64,000 bases of DNA from Duganella margarita (GCF_009857535.1 NZ_WWCS01000004.1:364827-428826); one strand, 5' to 3'; positions 53,800 to 63,446 are shown, counted from the first letter of the stretch. Numbers and translations are program-made. Notes: a model not told the origin generated them from the letters alone.

Positions 53800-55479
53800 T
53801 CAGGCGGCGGTTTTTTCGGTCTTTTCATCCCGCAGCTGGCGACGCAGGATTTTGCCGACGTTGGTCTTCGGCAGCTCGTCGCGGAATTCGATGTACTTCG
53901 GTTTCTTGTACGCGGTCAGCTCGTGCTTGCAGTAGTCGAGGATCTGCTCGGCGGTCAGGTTCGGATCCTTGCGCACCACGAACAGCTTAACGGCCTCGCC
54001 CGAATTCTTGTCCGGCACGCCGATGCACGCCACTTCCAGCACGCCCGGATGCGAAGCCACCACCTCTTCCACCTCGTTCGGATAGACGTTGAAGCCGGAG
54101 ACGATGATCATGTCCTTCTTGCGGTCGACGATCTTGGTGTAGCCCTTGTCATCCATGATGCCGATGTCGCCGGTCTTGAAAAAGCCGTCGGCCGTCATCG
54201 ACTTGGCGGTTTCGTCCGGACGGTTCCAGTAGCCTGCCATCACCTGCGGGCCGCGAATCGCGATCTCGCCGGTCGAGCCCAGCGGCAGCGGATTGCCGTC
54301 GTCGTCCAGGATTGCCACCTCGGTCGATGGAATCGGCAGGCCGATGGTGCCGGTGAATTCCTTGATATCGATGCGGTTGGCAGTGGCCACCGGCGAGGTC
54401 TCGGACAAGCCATAACCTTCGATGATCGGCGTGCCGGTCACCTTCAGCCAGCGTTCGGCCACGCCCTTCTGCACCGCCATGCCGCCGCCATTGCACAGTT
54501 TGTACGACGAGAAGTCCAGCTTGGCGAAGTCGGCGTTGTTCAGCAGCGCGTTGTACAGGGTGTTCACCGCCGGCAGCACGGTGACCTTGTACTTGGCCAG
54601 TTCCTTGATGAAGCCAGGAATGTCGCGCGGATTCGGAATCAGCAGGCTCAAGCCGCCGGTGCGGATGCTCATGAAGGCGCTGACCGTCAGCGAATAGATG
54701 TGGTACAGCGGCAGCGCAGCCACGAACACCATCGGCTCGCCGCCGGCCTTCATCTGCAGCCACGCTTCGTTCTGCAGCACGTTGGCGATGATATTCCGGT
54801 GCAGCAGGATCGCGCCTTTCGACACACCCGTGGTGCCGCCGGTGTATTGCAGGAAGGCGATGTCGTCATGGCCCTGCTTGGCCGGCGTCAGCGTCTTGCC
54901 CGAGCCGTCAGCCAGCACCTGCTTGAACGACACCGAACCCGGCAGCGAGAACGCCGGCACCATTTTCTTCACATTGCGCACCACAAAGTTGACGATGAAG
55001 CCTTTCAGCCCGCCCAGCAGATCGCCCATGGTGGCCACCACCACATGCTTGACGGCGGTCTGCGCAACCACCTGCTGCACCGTGGTGGCAAAGTTTTCCA
55101 GCACGAAGATGGCTTCGGCGCCCGAGTCGGTCAGCTGGTGCTGCAACTCGCGCGGTGTGTACAGCGGGTTGACGTTGACCACGGTGTAGCCGGCGCGCAG
55201 GATGCCGGCCATGATGACCGGATATTGCAGCACGTTCGGCAGCATGACGGCCACGCGCGCGCCCGGTTGCAGTCCCTTGGCTTGCAGCCAGGCGCCGACT
55301 TTTTGCGACAGATGATCCAGCTCGCCGTAGGTCAGGAATTTATCCATGCACACGAAGGCATTGCGATCCGCGTACTTGCGGAAGGATTCCTCCATCAGGT
55401 GGGTCACCGAGCGGAACTGGGTGCTGTCGATCTCCGCCGGTACGCCTTCCGGGTACGACTTCAGCCAAATCTTTTCCAT
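53800..55479 (-). CDS. fadD: Long-chain fatty acid-CoA ligase, second of tandem pair
   Basis: 559 residues. Activates fatty acids to acyl-CoA through an acyl-AMP intermediate. The AMP-binding core FLQYTGGTTGVSKGA, the A5-type GYGLSETSPV and the A8 hinge region KTGDIGIMDDKGYTKIVDRKKDMIIVSGFNVYPNEVEE are all intact; the C-terminal lysine motif reads ELPKTNVGKILRRQLR. It begins two bases after the stop of its paralogue, to which it is roughly 70 percent similar by eye, so the two are translated together. The division of labour between them is unknown. Confidence 0.95.
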   Translation of the reverse strand: MEKIWLKSYPEGVPAEIDSTQFRSVTHLMEESFRKYADRNAFVCMDKFLTYGELDHLSQKVGAWLQAKGLQPGARVAVMLPNVLQYPVIMAGILRAGYTVVNVNPLYTPRELQHQLTDSGAEAIFVLENFATTVQQVVAQTAVKHVVVATMGDLLGGLKGFIVNFVVRNVKKMVPAFSLPGSVSFKQVLADGSGKTLTPAKQGHDDIAFLQYTGGTTGVSKGAILLHRNIIANVLQNEAWLQMKAGGEPMVFVAALPLYHIYSLTVSAFMSIRTGGLSLLIPNPRDIPGFIKELAKYKVTVLPAVNTLYNALLNNADFAKLDFSSYKLCNGGGMAVQKGVAERWLKVTGTPIIEGYGLSETSPVATANRIDIKEFTGTIGLPIPSTEVAILDDDGNPLPLGSTGEIAIRGPQVMAGYWNRPDETAKSMTADGFFKTGDIGIMDDKGYTKIVDRKKDMIIVSGFNVYPNEVEEVVASHPGVLEVACIGVPDKNSGEAVKLFVVRKDPNLTAEQILDYCKHELTAYKKPKYIEFRDELPKTNVGKILRRQLRDEKTEKTAA

Positions 55480-55481
55480 CT

Positions 55482-57173
55482 TTATGCAGCCTTTTTCTTC
55501 TCGCCGGGGACTTCGTCGCGCAACATGCGGCGCAGAATTTTCCCGACATTGGTTTTGGGTAGCTCCTCGCGGAACTCAATGTATTTCGGCTTTTTATAGC
55601 CGGTAAATTGTTCTTTGCAGTAGGCCATCAACTGCTCTTGCGTCAGGTTGGGGTCCTTGCGCACCACGAACACCTTGACGGCCTCGCCCGAATGCTCGTC
55701 CGGCACGCCGATCGCCGCGCACTCCAGCACGCCCGGATGGGCGGCAATCACGCCTTCCAGCTCGTTCGGGTACACGTTAAAGCCGGACACCAGGATCATG
55801 TCCTTCTTGCGGTCCACGATTTTAACGAAACCGTGCTCATCCATCACGCCGACGTCGCCGGATTTGAAATAGCCGTCCGGCGTCATCACCTTGGCGGTTT
55901 CGTCCGGACGGTTCCAGTAGCCGGACATCACCTGCGGGCCGCGGATCGCGATCTCGCCGGCGGTGCCCAGCGGTACTTCCTGGCCGTCGTCATCCAGGAT
56001 GGCGATGTCGGTCGACGGCACCGGCAGGCCGATGGTGGCCGTGAATTCCTTGCTGTCGGCGCGGTTGCAGGTGGCCACCGGCGAGGTCTCGGACAAGCCG
56101 TAACCCTCGATGATGGACACGCCGGTCGCCTTCAGCCAGCGGTCGTTGACGGCCTGCTGTACCGCCATGCCGCCGCCGTTGCAGATCTTCAGCGCCGAGA
56201 AATCCAGATGGGCGAAATCCGGATGGTTCAGCAGCGCGTTGTACAGCGTGTTCACCGCCGGCAGCATGTTGAACTTGTACTTGGCCAGTTCCTTGATAAA
56301 GCCGCCGATGTCGCGCGGATTCGGCACCAGGATATTCAGCGCGCCGACCCGCGTGCCCCACATCGCGCAGCAGGTCAGCGCAAAGATATGGTACAGCGGC
56401 AGCGCGCAGACGATGGTGACCTGCTCGTCCGAACCACCCAGCGCCGGCTCCGACCACGCCTCGCTTTGCAGCAGGTTGGCGACGATATTCTGGTGCGTCA
56501 GCGTCGCGCCTTTCGACACGCCGGTGGTGCCGCCGGTGTACTGCAAAAATGCCGGATCGTTGTACTGCCGCTCGACCGGCGTCATCTTCATGCTGCCGCC
56601 CTGCGACAGCGCCTCCTTGAAGCGCACCGCATTGGGCAGCGAAAACGCCGGCACCATCTTCTTGACGTTGCGCACCACAAAATTCACCAGCATGCCCTTC
56701 ACGCCGCCCAGCATCTCGCCCATGCTGGCCACCACGATATGCTTGACCTGGGTCTTGCCCAGCACCTGTTCCAGGGTGGTGGCAAAGTTCTCCAGGATGA
56801 TGATGGCCTCGGCGCCGGAATCGTTCAGCTGATGTTCCAGCTCGCGCGGCGTGTACAGCGGATTAATGTTAACCACCGTGTAGCCGGCGCGCAGGATCGC
56901 CGCAATCGCGATCGGATACTGCAGCACGTTGGGCATCATGATGGCCACCCGCGTGCCCGGCTTCAGGCCACGGCTTTGCAGCCAGGCGCCGAGGCGCTTC
57001 GAGTACGCGTCGACTTCGGCATAGGTGAGAAACTTGTCCATGCAGACATAAGCGTTGCGGTCGGCAAACTTGTGGAAAGACTCTTCCAGCAACTGCACCA
57101 GCGAACGGTACTGACTCGTATCGACCTCGGTCTGCATGCCCGGCGGATACGATTTCAACCAGATTTTCTCCAT
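55482..57173 (-). CDS. fadD: Long-chain fatty acid-CoA ligase, first of tandem pair
   Basis: 563 residues, starting MEKIWLKSYPPGMQ like its downstream copy; the open frame extends to 57263 but homology begins at 57173. The same catalytic signatures are present (FLQYTGGTTGVSKGA, GYGLSETSPV, DRKKDMILVSGFNVYPNELEG, ELPKTNVGKILRRMLR). A soluble or membrane-associated acyl-CoA synthetase feeding beta-oxidation is expected. A palindrome, TTAGAAC-GGAG-GTTCTAA, lies about 100 bases upstream and may be an operator. Confidence 0.95.
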   Translation of the reverse strand: MEKIWLKSYPPGMQTEVDTSQYRSLVQLLEESFHKFADRNAYVCMDKFLTYAEVDAYSKRLGAWLQSRGLKPGTRVAIMMPNVLQYPIAIAAILRAGYTVVNINPLYTPRELEHQLNDSGAEAIIILENFATTLEQVLGKTQVKHIVVASMGEMLGGVKGMLVNFVVRNVKKMVPAFSLPNAVRFKEALSQGGSMKMTPVERQYNDPAFLQYTGGTTGVSKGATLTHQNIVANLLQSEAWSEPALGGSDEQVTIVCALPLYHIFALTCCAMWGTRVGALNILVPNPRDIGGFIKELAKYKFNMLPAVNTLYNALLNHPDFAHLDFSALKICNGGGMAVQQAVNDRWLKATGVSIIEGYGLSETSPVATCNRADSKEFTATIGLPVPSTDIAILDDDGQEVPLGTAGEIAIRGPQVMSGYWNRPDETAKVMTPDGYFKSGDVGVMDEHGFVKIVDRKKDMILVSGFNVYPNELEGVIAAHPGVLECAAIGVPDEHSGEAVKVFVVRKDPNLTQEQLMAYCKEQFTGYKKPKYIEFREELPKTNVGKILRRMLRDEVPGEKKKAA

Positions 57174-57273
57174 CCTGTGCCTCTGTCTCGAATATTTATC
57201 GTTGTAAGGGGAGCTTGCTGATGATGCGATGCTATCGGGCACTAAGCCCGTATGCAAGCGCATTTAACCATAA

Positions 57274-57291
57274 TTAGAACGGAGGTTCTAA
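57274..57291. promoter_or_regulatory. Perfect 7-bp inverted repeat upstream of the fadD pair
   Basis: TTAGAAC, 4 bases, GTTCTAA. It lies 100-118 bases before the first fadD start and 26 bases beyond the stop of the aminopeptidase gene. Its size suits a TetR-type dimer site (FadR/PsrA-like regulators control fad genes), but the sequence does not match a consensus I know. Confidence 0.4.
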
Positions 57292-57316
57292 CGGCTTTTC
57301 ATGATGCAACGCAACA

Positions 57317-58444
57317 TCAATGCGCGCCTTCGGCGCTGGTCGAGGGCTCTTTGGCGCCCTCCGCATTGAGCATCGGCGGGCGGCCCAAGACGTCCAACTG
57401 CTGTCGGCGTTGAACTATGTCAAGTGTCGCTATCTTTTGCACTGCACCATAAAAACGCACGAACGTTCGTTCCTGCGTTAACAAGGCCCGGAAGGCGGGA
57501 AGATAATCGTGGTAAGTCCCCACCGAAGACAGGTGGGCGTTGGTCAGCGGCTCGGCAAACCAGCGGTCATAGCCGGCATAGCCGCCCCAGCTTTCCTTCA
57601 GCTTCAGGTAGTCGGACTTGAGGTGGGCGAAGATGCGGGCCTTTTCGGCCCGTTTGTGGCGGGTGCTGGTCTTGCCGGCGTACAGGTCGGCCAGCATCTT
57701 GCGGTGCCGCACCAGCAGCGCCAGAAAGTCCTGACGGCGCGCGTTGTAGCGGGTGTAGGCGTCGCGCATCGGGTCGGTGCCGTACAGTTCCAGCCAGCGC
57801 GCCACGCCGGCCTCCTCCACTGCGGTGGCGAAGCTTTCGTTGAACTGGGTGTCGCCCGGCACGTACACCACCTGGTGCGCCAGCTCGTGGAACACCATGC
57901 GCGCCAGCTCGGCGTCGGAATAGTTGATGAAGGTCGACAGCAGCGGATCACTAAACCAGCCAAGCGTGGAATACGCCGGCACGCCGCCGACCTGCACATC
58001 GTTGCCTTCCTTGCGCAGCTCATCGGCGTAGGCCATGGCGTCGTCCTTGCTGTAGTAGCCGCGATAACTGACGCAGCCCGCAATCGGGAAGCACCACTGG
58101 ATCGGCCGCAGCGACAGTTCCGGCGTCGCCACCACATTCCACAGCACGAAGGGACGCGACAGCGCGGCGTAGTTTTTGTAGCTGGCGTTATCCGGCAGGC
58201 CCAGTTCCTTGACCGCGAATTTGCGGATCAACAGCGCCTTCTCCAGCCGCGCCTTGAGCTGCGGATCGGTAGTGGGATCGCCCAGCCAGTCGTCAATCGG
58301 CCGGGCGTCCGACCATAACGAATACTGGCCTTGCGCGGCCTGCATGTAGTACTTGAATTGCGCGCAACCGGCCAGCATCGCCGCCGCGCACGCCGGCACC
58401 AGCCAGTACCTGGCGCGGAGCATTCGGCGGGCAATATTGCGCAT
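57317..58444 (-). CDS. Lipoprotein zinc aminopeptidase (Aminopep family)
   Basis: 375 residues. A lipoprotein signal ends at LAGC (Cys27), so the protein should be anchored in a membrane facing the periplasm. The zinc motif HELAH (His186-Glu187-x-x-His190) is followed by NESFATAVEE, whose Glu203 is the likely third ligand. The arrangement matches the predicted aminopeptidase family PF10023. Its start is 9 bases after the stop of the molybdopterin oxidoreductase gene, suggesting an operon without an obvious functional link. Confidence 0.88.
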   Translation of the reverse strand: MRNIARRMLRARYWLVPACAAAMLAGCAQFKYYMQAAQGQYSLWSDARPIDDWLGDPTTDPQLKARLEKALLIRKFAVKELGLPDNASYKNYAALSRPFVLWNVVATPELSLRPIQWCFPIAGCVSYRGYYSKDDAMAYADELRKEGNDVQVGGVPAYSTLGWFSDPLLSTFINYSDAELARMVFHELAHQVVYVPGDTQFNESFATAVEEAGVARWLELYGTDPMRDAYTRYNARRQDFLALLVRHRKMLADLYAGKTSTRHKRAEKARIFAHLKSDYLKLKESWGGYAGYDRWFAEPLTNAHLSSVGTYHDYLPAFRALLTQERTFVRFYGAVQKIATLDIVQRRQQLDVLGRPPMLNAEGAKEPSTSAEGAH

Positions 58445-58453
58445 ACATTACCT

Positions 58454-60532
58454 TCAAGCGGAGACTCTCTCGACTTGAACCAGTGTATCGTAAAAAGTCG
58501 GCGCGCGGCCCATATCCGTTAACTGTTGGCTGGTAACCTCATTGGCGTTTTTGCCATCCGTGGCTAGTTTTTTCCACCACACTGACAAGCCGACAACCAG
58601 GCCGGCGCGCGCCTTGTCCGTCAAGCGCGCCTTGCAGACAAAGGAGCCGCGGTCATTGAAGATGCGTACCATGTCGCCGTGCGCGATGCCGCGCGCGGCG
58701 CCGTCGTCGGGATGCATGTCCAGATGCGGCTCGCCCTCGGCCGAACGCAGGCTCTTGACGTTGACGAAGGTGGAGTTGAGGAAGTTGCGCGCCGGCGGCG
58801 AGATCATCGCCAGCGGATAGCGCGCCGCCAGCGCGGGATTGCTGGCCGCCGATTCGTACGGCGGCACATACGCCGGCAGCGGATCGAGACCATCCTTCTC
58901 CATCTGCGCGGAATAGAATTCGCACTTGCCGGACGGCGTGGGGAAACCGCCCTGCGCAAACGGCGCGGCCGGCATGTTCAGCTTCTGCCAGCCCTTCTGC
59001 TTCAAGGCGTCCCAGTCGAAGCCCAGCGCGCGCGCGTCCTGCGCGTTGAAGGCGATGGCGGCCAGCTGGTCGTCGCTGTCCTTGAAGCAGTCGTCGTCAA
59101 AGCCCATCCGGGCCGCCAGCAGGCGGAAGATTTCGGTGTTCGGCTTGGCCTCGCCCATCGGCGCGATGGCGGCGTTATTTGCCATCATGTACAGATGACC
59201 GTAGGAGGTATGCGCATCGATGTGCTCCAGCTGCGTGGTGGCCGGCAGCACGATGTCGGCGTAATCGGCGGTGTCGGTCTGGAACTGCTCGAGCACCACC
59301 GTGAACAGGTCTTCGCGCAGGAAGCCGCGCATCACCTTGTCCGAATCCGGCGCCACCGCCAGCGGATTGGAATTGTAGACGATGACCGCTTCCACCGCCG
59401 GCCCGAACGCCGCCGACGCCGGCCGCAGCAGGTCGTCGCCGATGGTGGTCATGTTGATGGTGCGCGGGATCTTCTTCAGCAAATCGGTGCGCTGCAGCTT
59501 GGGCTTATTGGTCGGGAACGAGCCGCTGGAGGACAGCTGCACGCCGCCGGCAGCATGGCGCCACGCCCCCACCAGCGCCGGCAGGCAGGCGATATTCCGC
59601 ACCGCCATGCCGCCGCCGCGCACGCGCTGCACGCCGTAGTTGGTGCGGATCGCCACCGGCTCGCCGGCCTTGGCCATGCCGCCGTACAGGCGCGCCAGGT
59701 CCACCACTTCGTCCACCGTGATGCCGCAGGTTTGCGCGGTGCGCTCCGGCGTCCACTCGGCGGCGCGCTGCTTCAGTTGTTCAAAGCCCAGCGTGTACTG
59801 GGCGATGTAGTCGTGGTCCAGCAGGTCTTCCCTGATCAGCACATGCATCAGGCCCAGCGCCAGCGCGGCATCGGTGCCCGGCAGCAGGGCGATATGCTGG
59901 TGGCACTTCTCGGCCGTCAGCGAGCGATAGGGATCGATGGCGATCAGCTTGGCGCCGTGTCGCTTGGCTTCCTGCGCGCGGGTCCAGAAGTGCAGGTTGG
60001 AGGCGATCGGATTGCCGCCCCAGATAATCAGCAGTTTCGAATTCTGGAACTGCTCCATGTCGGTGCCGACCGAGCCGCCGATGGTGTACCTGTAGCCGGT
60101 GGCGCCGGCCATCGCGCAGATGGTGCGGTCCAGCAGCGAGGCGCCGATCTTGTTGAAGAAGCGCGACGACATCGACTCGCCCTGGATCAGCCCCATGGTG
60201 CCGCAATAGCTGTATGGCAGGATGGCTTCCGGCGCGCGCTCGGCGATGGGCTTGAGTCTGGCCGCGATGATGTCCAGCGCCTGGTCCCAGCTGATGCGCT
60301 CGAACTTGCCCTCGCCCTTCTTGCCGACGCGCCTGAGCGGATGCAGCAGGCGGTCCTCGTGATAGGTGCGCTCGGTGTAGCGCGACACCTTGGTGCACAG
60401 CACTCCGGCCGTGGTGGGATGGTCGGGATCGCCCTTGACCGCGGTGGCGACGCCGTCTTCCACCGTCACCAGCAGCGCGCAGGTGTCGGGGCAGTCAAGC
60501 GGGCAGGCGGCGCGGACGTATGTGGTAGTCAT
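58454..60532 (-). CDS. Molybdopterin-dependent oxidoreductase
   Basis: 692 residues of the DMSO-reductase superfamily. The N-terminal 4Fe-4S site is present (CPLDCPDTC near residues 9-17, completed by the Cys in GVLCTKVSRYTER). It is followed by the molybdopterin domain (CGTMGLIQGESMSSRFF, IIWGGNPIASN) and the C-terminal dinucleotide-binding domain (LDMHPDDGAARGIAHGDMVRIFNDRGSF). No Tat signal is seen, so it is probably cytoplasmic, like the assimilatory nitrate or formate dehydrogenase-like members. The substrate is unknown; no partner subunits are adjacent. The start at 60532 is chosen by homology. Confidence 0.92.
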   Translation of the reverse strand: MTTTYVRAACPLDCPDTCALLVTVEDGVATAVKGDPDHPTTAGVLCTKVSRYTERTYHEDRLLHPLRRVGKKGEGKFERISWDQALDIIAARLKPIAERAPEAILPYSYCGTMGLIQGESMSSRFFNKIGASLLDRTICAMAGATGYRYTIGGSVGTDMEQFQNSKLLIIWGGNPIASNLHFWTRAQEAKRHGAKLIAIDPYRSLTAEKCHQHIALLPGTDAALALGLMHVLIREDLLDHDYIAQYTLGFEQLKQRAAEWTPERTAQTCGITVDEVVDLARLYGGMAKAGEPVAIRTNYGVQRVRGGGMAVRNIACLPALVGAWRHAAGGVQLSSSGSFPTNKPKLQRTDLLKKIPRTINMTTIGDDLLRPASAAFGPAVEAVIVYNSNPLAVAPDSDKVMRGFLREDLFTVVLEQFQTDTADYADIVLPATTQLEHIDAHTSYGHLYMMANNAAIAPMGEAKPNTEIFRLLAARMGFDDDCFKDSDDQLAAIAFNAQDARALGFDWDALKQKGWQKLNMPAAPFAQGGFPTPSGKCEFYSAQMEKDGLDPLPAYVPPYESAASNPALAARYPLAMISPPARNFLNSTFVNVKSLRSAEGEPHLDMHPDDGAARGIAHGDMVRIFNDRGSFVCKARLTDKARAGLVVGLSVWWKKLATDGKNANEVTSQQLTDMGRAPTFYDTLVQVERVSA

Positions 60533-60671
60533 GTCGGAAATCCAAAAAAGCTGATGCGGAAAACGGTATCGTAAACCATTGCGCCCGCTCTGGCTTAAGT
60601 CCTTAGACAAGGGCTACAATGGCTGTTCTCGATGCTTAAAAAGCAAGCGACACGAATATTGGAGAAGCAGC

Positions 60672-61865
60672 ATGAAACTGGTAGATCCCATCATTGCATT
60701 TCAATCCGAAATTCAGGAAATACGGCGCGACCTGCACGCCCACCCGGAGCTCTGCTACGAAGAACAGCGCACCGCCGACGTGGTGGCCGCCAAGCTGACC
60801 GAATGGGGCATCCCGGTCATTCGCGGCCTGGGCCTCACCGGCGTGGTCGGCGTCATCAAGAACGGCACGTCGGAGCGCGCCATCGGCCTGCGCGCCGACA
60901 TGGATGCGCTGCCGATGCAGGAAGTGAATACCTTCGCCCACGCCTCGCGCCATCCCGGCAAGATGCACGCCTGCGGCCATGACGGCCACACCGCCATGCT
61001 GCTCGGCGCCGCCAAACACCTGGCTGCACACCGCAACTTCGACGGAACTGTTTATCTCGTTTTCCAGCCGGCCGAAGAAGGCGGCGCCGGCGCCAAACGC
61101 ATGATCGAGGACGGCCTGTTCGAGCAATGCCCGATGGACAGCATATACGGCATGCACAACTGGCCCGGCATCCCGTCCGGCCACATGAGCGTGCGGCCCG
61201 GCCCGTTAATGGCGTCCAGTAACGAGTTCTATCTGACGGTAAAGGGCAAGGGCGGCCACGCGGCGCAACCGCACAAGTGCATCGACCCGGTCATCATCGG
61301 CATGCAGATCGCGCAAAGCTGGCAGACCATCGTCAGCCGCCGCACCAATCCGATCGACACCGCCGTGCTGTCGCTCACGCAGTTCCACGCCGGCACCGCC
61401 ACCAACGTCATCCCGGACGAAGCCAAGCTGGCCGGCACCGTGCGCACGCTGTCCGCCACGGTGCTGGACATGATCGAGAAGCAGATGGAAGAAGTGGCCG
61501 TCAACACGGCCGCCGCATTCGGCGCGGAAGTGGAATTCAAGTTCCGCCGCAACTACCCGCCGCTGGTCAACCATCCGGAAGCGACGCGCTTTGCGGTGGA
61601 AGTCATGAAGGCGGTGGTCGGCGCCGACAAGGTCGACGACAAGACCGAGCCGTCGATGGCGGCGGAAGACTTCTCATACTTCCTGCAGGCGCGGCCGGGC
61701 TGCTACATCTTCATCGGCAACGGTGAAGGCGACCACCGCGACGGCGGCCACGGCCTCGGCCCGTGCGTGCTGCACAACGGCAGCTACGACTTCAACGACA
61801 ACCTGCTGCCGATCGGCGCCAGCTTCTGGGTCAAGCTGGTCGAGGCCAGCCTGCCCTTAGCTTAA
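60672..61865 (+). CDS. M20D amidohydrolase (hippurate hydrolase/aminoacylase-like)
   Basis: 397 residues. Dizinc peptidase of the M20D group, removing acyl groups from N-acyl amino acids such as hippurate. Metal ligands and catalytic residues are visible in MHACGHDGHTAMLLG (Cys, His), QPAEEGGAGAKRM (the Glu pair), MHNWPGIP (His) and the late His in GPCVLHNGSYDFND. The start at 60672 (MKLVDPIIAF) has GGAGAAG upstream. It is divergent from the molybdopterin enzyme and overlaps the convergent dehydrogenase by 9 bases at its 3' end. Confidence 0.92.
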   Translation: MKLVDPIIAFQSEIQEIRRDLHAHPELCYEEQRTADVVAAKLTEWGIPVIRGLGLTGVVGVIKNGTSERAIGLRADMDALPMQEVNTFAHASRHPGKMHACGHDGHTAMLLGAAKHLAAHRNFDGTVYLVFQPAEEGGAGAKRMIEDGLFEQCPMDSIYGMHNWPGIPSGHMSVRPGPLMASSNEFYLTVKGKGGHAAQPHKCIDPVIIGMQIAQSWQTIVSRRTNPIDTAVLSLTQFHAGTATNVIPDEAKLAGTVRTLSATVLDMIEKQMEEVAVNTAAAFGAEVEFKFRRNYPPLVNHPEATRFAVEVMKAVVGADKVDDKTEPSMAAEDFSYFLQARPGCYIFIGNGEGDHRDGGHGLGPCVLHNGSYDFNDNLLPIGASFWVKLVEASLPLA

Positions 61866-62753
61866 TTTATCCGGGGAGTCGCCGACGCGCTGCCCCGGAT
61901 TCAACTGCTCCAGCCCGATCAGCGCGGCCGAGTGATCGGCTTGCGGAATGGTCTTCGACAGCGTCATGTAGCGCGCAGTCACCAGCTCCGTCAGCGGCAG
62001 CACGATGCCGGCCGCTTGCGCTGCCGCCAGGATGTTGCGCTGATCCTTCAGCTGCGTGCTCACCTTGCCGCCGGCGACGAAATTGCGCTCCAGCATGCGC
62101 TGGCCATGCACATCCAATATCTTCGACTCGGCAAAGCCGCCGCGTATGGCGGCGCGCATCGCCGCCGGATCGGCGCCGGCCGCCTGCGCCAGCAGCATGG
62201 CTTCCGCGACAATATTGATCGTTGCGCCAACAATCAGCTGGTTGCACAGCTTGGCCACCTGCCCGGCGCCGGCCGGTCCCACCAGCGTGGCGCGGCCCAT
62301 GGCGGCCAGCACCGGTTCGGCCTCGGCAAAGTCTTCTGCCGCGCCGCCGGCCATGATCGCCAGCGTGCCAGCTGCGGCGCCGCCAACGCCGCCTGACACC
62401 GGCGCATCGATGAAACGCCCGCCCTGGGCCGTCAGCTGGGCGTGGAAGGCTTGCGCTTCCGCCTGCTGTGTCGAGCTCATGTCAAGCCACAACGTGCCCG
62501 GCGCCAGCGCCGGCAATGCTGCCCGCAGCACCTCTTGCACGGTCGGGCCAGCCTCCAGCATGGAGATAACGATGTGTGCGCCTCGCACCGCATCTTGCAA
62601 ACTCGACATCGCGCGTGCCCCGGCGCCAGCCAGCGCCTCGGCCTTGGCGGAGGTACGATTCCAGACGGTTACCGCATGGCCCGCAGCCAGCAGACGGCGG
62701 ACCATCGGGTCCCCCATCAAGCCTATGCCTAAAAAGGTAATTTGGGTCGACAA
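61857..62753 (-). CDS. NAD(P)-dependent beta-hydroxyacid dehydrogenase
   Basis: 298 residues of the 3-hydroxyisobutyrate/tartronate-semialdehyde reductase family. The N-terminal Rossmann motif is FLGIGLMGDPM, the substrate-binding segment is FIDAPVSGGVGGAAAGTLAIMAGG, and the catalytic lysine lies in GAGQVAKLCNQLIVG. The start is taken as the TTG at 62753, with AGGAG five bases upstream; no ATG gives a better fit. It is a cytoplasmic enzyme; the exact hydroxyacid is not determinable. Confidence 0.9.
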   Translation of the reverse strand: MSTQITFLGIGLMGDPMVRRLLAAGHAVTVWNRTSAKAEALAGAGARAMSSLQDAVRGAHIVISMLEAGPTVQEVLRAALPALAPGTLWLDMSSTQQAEAQAFHAQLTAQGGRFIDAPVSGGVGGAAAGTLAIMAGGAAEDFAEAEPVLAAMGRATLVGPAGAGQVAKLCNQLIVGATINIVAEAMLLAQAAGADPAAMRAAIRGGFAESKILDVHGQRMLERNFVAGGKVSTQLKDQRNILAAAQAAGIVLPLTELVTARYMTLSKTIPQADHSAALIGLEQLNPGQRVGDSPDKLS

Positions 62754-62846
62754 TTTCGCTCCTGAATATTTTCCGGAACCCCGGTACAATCACGGGTTAG
62801 CCGTATAACAAATCTGAGATACAGCATTCAACAATCCAAGGATACT

Positions 62847-63392
62847 ATGTTCGCTAAAAAAATGATGGCGGTTGCAGCCGCCCTGGTCGTTGCGCAAACC
62901 GCGTTTGCCGATGACAAGCTGGTTGATTCCGTGTCGGTCGACGTGGCCACCGGCTCCAAAGTCCAAATGGTACGCTTCAGCGCAGCCAAAGACTGGGACG
63001 TGAAATGGTTCCAGTCGAACGGCACCAACCTGAGCGGCTACTGGGAAGCCAGCACCGGCATCTGGCGCGAAAACGCCTACATGAACCAGCCTGGCGTCGA
63101 GCGCAAGCTGTGGGATATCGGCTTCACCCCCGTGTTCCGCTTCCAGAACGACAATAAAAAAGGCATCTACTACGAAGGCGGCATCGGCGTTCACATGCTG
63201 TCCAAGCTGTACAACAACGACGACAACCGCCTGTCGACCCACTTCCAGTTCGGCGACCATATCGGTGCCGGCTATGTGTTCGACAACAAATGGGAAGTCG
63301 CCGCCCGTCTGCAGCACTTCTCGAACGGTGGCTATAAAAAGCCAAATTCGGGCGTGAACTTCTTCGAACTGCGCGCTGCTTACCACTTCTGA
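62847..63392 (+). CDS. pagL: Lipid A 3-O-deacylase (PagL family)
   Basis: 181 residues. A signal peptide ends at TAFA (about residue 21), and the mature protein is an eight-stranded outer-membrane barrel ending in the typical C-terminal Phe (AAYHF). The catalytic triad of PagL is visible: His157 and Ser159 in LQHFSNGGYKKPNSG and Glu174 in FFEL. PagL removes the 3-O acyl chain of lipid A, reducing its inflammatory potency and altering the outer surface. It stands alone, divergent from the dehydrogenase, and is followed by a hairpin pair. Confidence 0.92.
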   Translation: MFAKKMMAVAAALVVAQTAFADDKLVDSVSVDVATGSKVQMVRFSAAKDWDVKWFQSNGTNLSGYWEASTGIWRENAYMNQPGVERKLWDIGFTPVFRFQNDNKKGIYYEGGIGVHMLSKLYNNDDNRLSTHFQFGDHIGAGYVFDNKWEVAARLQHFSNGGYKKPNSGVNFFELRAAYHF

Positions 63393-63401
63393 TTTGCCCC
63401 G

Positions 63402-63446
63402 CATCCCCGCGCAAGCGGGGATCTGTGCCGAGCTAGTCTCGGCATT
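63402..63446. repeat. Hairpin pair after pagL, partial repeat element D
   Basis: Two consecutive palindromes: ATCCCCGC-GCAA-GCGGGGAT (63403-63422) and TGCCGAG-CTAGT-CTCGGCA (63427-63445). The first resembles an arm of the REP-like family and the following TGTGCCGAGCT resembles its core (CATGCTGAGCT), but the second arm is missing. It probably also serves as a transcription end for pagL, although no T-run follows. Confidence 0.6.
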
